Below, piece by piece: positions 59,641 through 64,000 of a DNA stretch of 64,000 nt. The translations under genes were made by a program, and so were the position numbers. The stretch covers positions 186,001 to 250,000 of the forward strand of contig NZ_LR214972.1 of NCBI RefSeq assembly GCF_900660515.1, in the 5' to 3' direction. This DNA comes from Mycoplasmopsis bovirhinis (GTDB lineage Bacteria; Bacillota_I; Bacilli_A; Mycoplasmatales; Metamycoplasmataceae). The stretch's first letter is position 1. Each line of letters begins with the position of its first letter. The notes beneath the pieces were generated by a model, which searched no databases, was not told the origin of the DNA, and saw nothing but the letters and a program-made list of their open reading frames with translations.

Positions 59641-62600
59641 ATGCCTAAAAATAATATTGTTATAGAAACAAATGATTGAACATTAGTTACTGAATACAAA
59701 CGAGATGATATCAAAAAAGTTAAACAATTGTCAAACAATGAATTAATCCAAGAATTTATTAACTTACTTCAACAACAAGCCTACCAATATCTAGAAATCA
59801 AAGATAATAATACTTTAGTAAATAATTTAAGAAATAAAATTGAACAACTAAATAACTATAAATTCAGTGATTTTGATTGAGATAAATTTTATAAGCAACA
59901 AATCTTAATGAAAGATAATATTAATATTATTAATGAAACTAGAACTATTCAAGAAGACTATATTAAAAACTTTCAAGAACAAGAAACAAAGAAAGATATT
60001 AATATTAAATTAATTGATAAAAAAGATATTTATAATAATAAATTACAAATAATAAACCAATATGGAGACCAAGAAGTTTCTAAAGACAAATATTGTCATA
60101 ATGTAACTATTTTAGTTAATGGTTTGCCACTTGTACACATTGAACTTAAAAAAAGAGGTATTCCTCTTCAAAAATCTTTTAATGAAATTAAAAATTATCA
60201 TAATGTTCGTTTTTGGGAAGACAAAGATACTTTATTTAGATATATTCAAATTTTTGTTATTTCTAATGGTGAGGATACAAAATATTATTCAAATACTATT
60301 AGATATCAAAAACTTGAAAATGAGAAAAATCACGGAAGTAAAGGAAGTAAGTATGGATCTTTTCAATTTACTTCATATTGATCAGATTTAAAAAATAATA
60401 AAATCGCAGACTTAATAGGCTTTGCAAGAACATTCTTTGCCAAGCATACTATTTTAAATATACTAACTAAATATTGTGTTTTTAACGTTGAAAATGATTT
60501 ATTAGTTATGCGCCCATACCAAATTGCAGCAACTGAGAAAATTATTAATAAAATTAAAATAAGTCAATTAAATAACTTAGAATCTTCTAAATCTGGAGGT
60601 TTTGTTTGGCATACAACTGGTAGTGGTAAAACTCTAACTTCTTTTAAAACTGCAAAATTAGCTACAAAACTTGATAATATTGATCGAATTTTATTTGTAG
60701 TTGATCGTAAAGATTTAGATCATCAAACCGAAAAAGAATTTAATAATTTTCAAAAAGGTTCAGCTAATGCTACTAAGAGCACTAATGCTTTGAAACAAAA
60801 TTTAGAAATAACTGATAAAGATAAACGCTTGACAATAACAACAATTCAAAAATTGTCAAATTTTATTGAAAGAGAATATAATCATCCTGTTTTTAAAGAA
60901 AATGTGGTATTTATCTTTGATGAATGCCACCGCTCTCAATTTGGTAAAATGCATAAAAATATTGTTAAACATTTTAAAAACTACTTTATGTTTGGACTTA
61001 CTGGTACTCCTATTTTAGTTGAAAATGCTAAGTCTAAAGATGAAAAAACTTCATTTAAACAAACAACTGAAGAATTATTTGGCGAAAAATTACATACATA
61101 TACTATTGTTGATGCTATCAATGATAAAAACGTTTTACCATTTAAAGTTGATTATTTTTCAACTATGAAAGCTAAAGATTTTATTGAAGATAAAGAAGTT
61201 GATAAAATTGACCATAAAGTATTATTAAATCCACAAAGAATTAGCAATATAGTAAAATATATTTTAGATAATTTTAATGTCAAAACTAAGAGAGATCAAA
61301 AGAGTTCTTCTAAAACTAAAACAAAAGGCTTTAACTCTATTTTTGCTGCTGAATCAATTGAAGCAGCCCAAAAATATTATTTAGAATTCAAAAAACAACA
61401 AGAAATATTGCCTAAAAATAATAGAATAAAAATTGGGATAATTTATTCATACAATGCTGGGTCTGAAAATGAAGAAAATAATGAAGATGCAAATAACTTA
61501 AATGATAATGATAAAGAATTTTTACAGTCAGCAATTCAAGATTACAATGAAATGTTTGGCTCTTCATATGATGTTTCTAACAATTTCTATGATTACTATA
61601 AAAATATTTCAAAAGTCACAAAAGATAACAAACTAGATATTTTAATTGTGGTTAATATGTTTTTAACTGGTTTTGATGCTAAAACTCTAAATACTTTATG
61701 ATTAGATAAAAATTTAAAAATGCATGGTTTAATCCAAGCATTTTCACGTACCAACAGAATCTACAACAGTGTAAAACAATTTGGACATATTGTAAGTTTT
61801 CGAGATTTATCTAAAGAAGTTGAAGAAGCTGTATCTTTATTTTCTAATAAAGATGCTCAAGGTATTATTTTATTAAGGCCAATAAGTGATTATTGATTTG
61901 GTTATAACGATGAAAATGGTAATTATAATATAGGATTTAGTGAAATATGTGCTAAATTAAATAAAAGATACCCTTTAAATGATGGGATTCTCAATATTCC
62001 TAATGAACTAAAAAGAGACTTTATTAACGATTATAATATTTACTTACGTTTACTTAACATTGTTTCTACATTTGAACATTATAAAATAATTGTTGATCCT
62101 ACTTCCTCTGAACAACAAATCTCAAATTCTTATAAAATAACTTTAAATCCTGAGAGTCAAAATAACGAAATCAGCCAAAATAATAATTTAAACATAGAGC
62201 AAGATGAAGAAAGTATAACCACTGTTGATCCAAACTATATAAGATTTGAACCTGATAAAGATAGAGAAAATATCTTAAACCTTCATACTAATGATTATAA
62301 ATATAAAGATCAATATTTAGAATATATTGAAGCAAGACAAAAACAAAGAAATGATAATGAAAATATTAATAAAATCATTGAAGAGATTGATGATGATATT
62401 ATCTTTGAAATGGATTTAATCAGGCAGCAGGATGTTAATATTGATTATATTCTTTCATTATTAGCACAAAAAACGGATCAAAGCAATTTAACAAAAGAAG
62501 AAGTAATCAACATTATTGACATTGTTAAAGGTTCAGAATCACTTAGAAGTAAACGTGAATTAATTTATAAATTCCTAGAAAGTATTAACGGAACAAAAGA

Positions 62601-62877
62601 TATTTCTACACAATGGAACCAATTTTCTGAAGTTGAAAAAAAAGAAAAATTAGATCTACTTGTGTATGAAGAAAAATTAGATATTGATAAAGTTAGAATT
62701 GTTATTGAGGATGCTATAAGAGAAGGAAAATTATCAATGGAAGGTGATAACTTCGATAAAATGTTTAAAGAAAAAGGCTCACTATTTATTAGTAGTTCAG
62801 TAAAAAATCTTAATGAAAGAAAGTATAGAGTTTACGAAAAAATTGAAAAATATATGGATGATTTTTACAAATGGTAA
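59641..62877 (+). CDS. hsdR: Type I restriction enzyme subunit R
   Basis: 1078 residues, typical HsdR. Nuclease domain with the ExK motif (VNGLPLVHIELKKRG), then SF2 translocase: Walker A HTTGSGKTLTSF, DECHR box (FIFDECHRSQFGK), TGTP, and motif VI (LIQAFSRTNRIYNS). Cleaves DNA after translocation, together with HsdM and HsdS. The start follows GAAAGGAATT. No hsdM is visible in this window and the only hsdS is 14 kb away, so whether they act together is uncertain. Several TGA Trp break the frame in the standard code. Confidence 0.94.
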
Positions 62878-62878
62878 A

Positions 62879-62911
62879 AAATATTTGGATTTTTAGTCCA
62901 AATATTTTTTT
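62879..62911 (+). terminator. Terminator of hsdR
   Basis: Hairpin AAATATTTGGA / TCCAAATATTT with a loop of TTTTTAG, followed by TTTT. It lies one base after the stop codon. Confidence 0.85.
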
Positions 62912-62952
62912 ATAAATATAAATCTTAATACTACAAGTTTCTATTAATTAGA

Positions 62953-62985
62953 AATGTCACATGCAAGTTTTTTGCATGTGACATT
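62953..62985. terminator. Strong hairpin in front of the IS30-type transposase
   Basis: Perfect 14-bp stem AATGTCACATGCAA / TTGCATGTGACATT with a five-base loop, followed by GTTTTT. It can stop read-through from hsdR into the transposase. It may be near the left end of the element, though the terminal repeat itself cannot be placed without the right end. Confidence 0.7.
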
Positions 62986-63057
62986 GTTTTTGTCTGCCTT
63001 GTAATAAAATAGTTGTATTAATAAATTTTAAAAAATGAAAGGAAACTTTAAAATTAT

Positions 63058-64000
63058 ATGAAAAATTTAGAAAAATATATTTGTGTTTTTGACAAATATC
63101 GAAAAGAAAATGAATATCAACATTTTAAAATTGAAGAGAATCACAACACTATTTTGAAAATGCAAGGAGCACTTGAGACGCAACGAAAATTACGAATAAG
63201 CCAAATCGATCTAGAACAACTTTATAATATTTTACAAGAACCTTCTGAAGGCTTCTCAATCCAAGAAGTAGCTAAGATTTTTGATAGAGACATTCGAAGC
63301 ATAAAAAGTAAAATCGAAATTATTACAAATTGCAGACCATTGAGTTTAGATAAACACAATCGCTATGTTTGTCCTAAGTGCTTAAAAAGAGTAATGAGCG
63401 TTAAAACTCTTAATTTTGCGAAGCTATACGAACATTTATTAGGCTATTCATTTTCGCGACTCTTTTTTGTAAGTGATGCAATTAAAGAGAAATGAAAGGC
63501 CTACAGAAAGTATTGGTATAGTGAACTTAATACATACAATAAAAATAGAAATAAAAAGAATTTAGTTCAAAAAGAAGTTAAGAAATCAGTTACATACCTT
63601 GTCAATTCTTTTAAAAAAATATCACCTGATGAATTTGCTCCCTCACCTAGTACAATTTATAAAATAATTAAAAAATACCCTTATTTCCTTGAATTTGACC
63701 ACATTGTCAAAAAATCTGAAAGAAAATATGGAACACGGAAGCAAAAACAAACCAAACCTAAAACATTAAAATATGCAACAGAAATTTCAAAACGTCCAGA
63801 TTATATTAATGATGGCTTAGAACATGGTCATTTTGAATTAGACACCGTTATTGGAAAAATCAATGATACATATTGTATTGTAACCATAATTGAACGGCAA
63901 ACCAGAATGTCTTATGCTATGCTCTCAAAACGTAACTCCAAAGCTATAAAACAAACTCTTCTCAAACTAATCAGGAAACATAGCTTAGACATTAAAACTT
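63058..64000 (+). CDS. IS30-family transposase, truncated by window end
   Basis: At least 314 residues. N-terminal HTH-like region (SIQEVAKIFDRDIRSIKSKIE), a Cys pair (YVCPKCLKRV) and Lys-rich region, then the DDE domain start (HGHFELDTVIGKINDTYCIVTIIERQTR) with first catalytic Asp in FELDT, a hallmark of IS30. Also ISRAPSTIYxx-like APSPSTIYKIIKK. It has TGA Trp codons, so it is adapted to code 4. Resembles mycoplasma IS1630-like elements. Confidence 0.9.

Larger units (their letters stand above)
62953..64000 (+). mobile_element. IS30-family insertion sequence, left part
   Basis: The window ends inside the transposase gene. The left boundary is approximate, taken at the hairpin between the hsdR terminator and the transposase. 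The right end and terminal inverted repeats are not in the window. Confidence 0.75.

Overview
This window is a piece of an AT-rich Mollicutes chromosome, most likely from the Hominis/Synoviae branch of Mycoplasma (Mycoplasmopsis/Metamycoplasma-like). TGA is used as tryptophan throughout: nearly every long gene is interrupted by in-frame TGA if read with the standard code but reads through cleanly with code 4. All coordinates below are for code-4 reading frames. Lipoprotein signal sequences, a complete Opp system and an IS30-type element fit this assignment. Species was not determined.

Layout. 0-7.7 kb: a lemA gene and the complete F1Fo ATP synthase operon (atpI-like, B, E, F, H, A, G, D, C), minus strand, with tight stop/start overlaps. 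7.7-12.3 kb: rbfA, a lipoprotein with a duplicated domain, an M42 aminopeptidase, tRNA-Leu(CAA) and a dimeric dUTPase. 12.7-16.5 kb: the heat-shock cluster hrcA-grpE-dnaK, with two CIRCE-like operators and a GrpE carrying an extra N-terminal domain that resembles the trigger-factor peptidyl-prolyl isomerase domain. 16.5-30.5 kb: oppABCDF, preceded by a giant PDxFFG-type surface protein with a zinc-protease HEYGHH motif; together they look like a peptide-generating and peptide-importing module. 30.7-33.4 kb: a long coiled-coil protein. 33.4-38.5 kb: a potABCD polyamine transporter. 38.8-42.1 kb: the rpsF-ssb-rpsR operon with a candidate S6:S18 leader, then divergent topA.

42.2-45.8 kb: a DUF2130 nuclease-like protein and a type I specificity gene (hsdS) ending in a (GA)11 tract; changing the repeat number would fuse a third target-recognition module in frame. 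45.8-49.7 kb: deoB, a previously hidden small gene resembling a sigma-70-type factor, rlmB and cysS. 49.7-52.6 kb: argS, rpoE (delta) and fba. 52.7-53.3 kb: gene-free, apparently decayed DNA. 53.3-58.8 kb: a secreted thermonuclease, gyrB, a membrane-anchored valine/charged-repeat protein, smpB and ssrA (tmRNA). 58.9 kb to the end: accessory DNA behind tmRNA, with an HNH-like protein, hsdR without hsdM in the window, and the left part of an IS30-family element.

Two modes of initiation are visible. Many genes have strong AGGAGG-like ribosome sites. Several others (rbfA, hrcA, cysS, topA, perhaps lemA and the dUTPase gene) have a TATAAT-like box so close to the start codon that the mRNA should be leaderless or nearly so.
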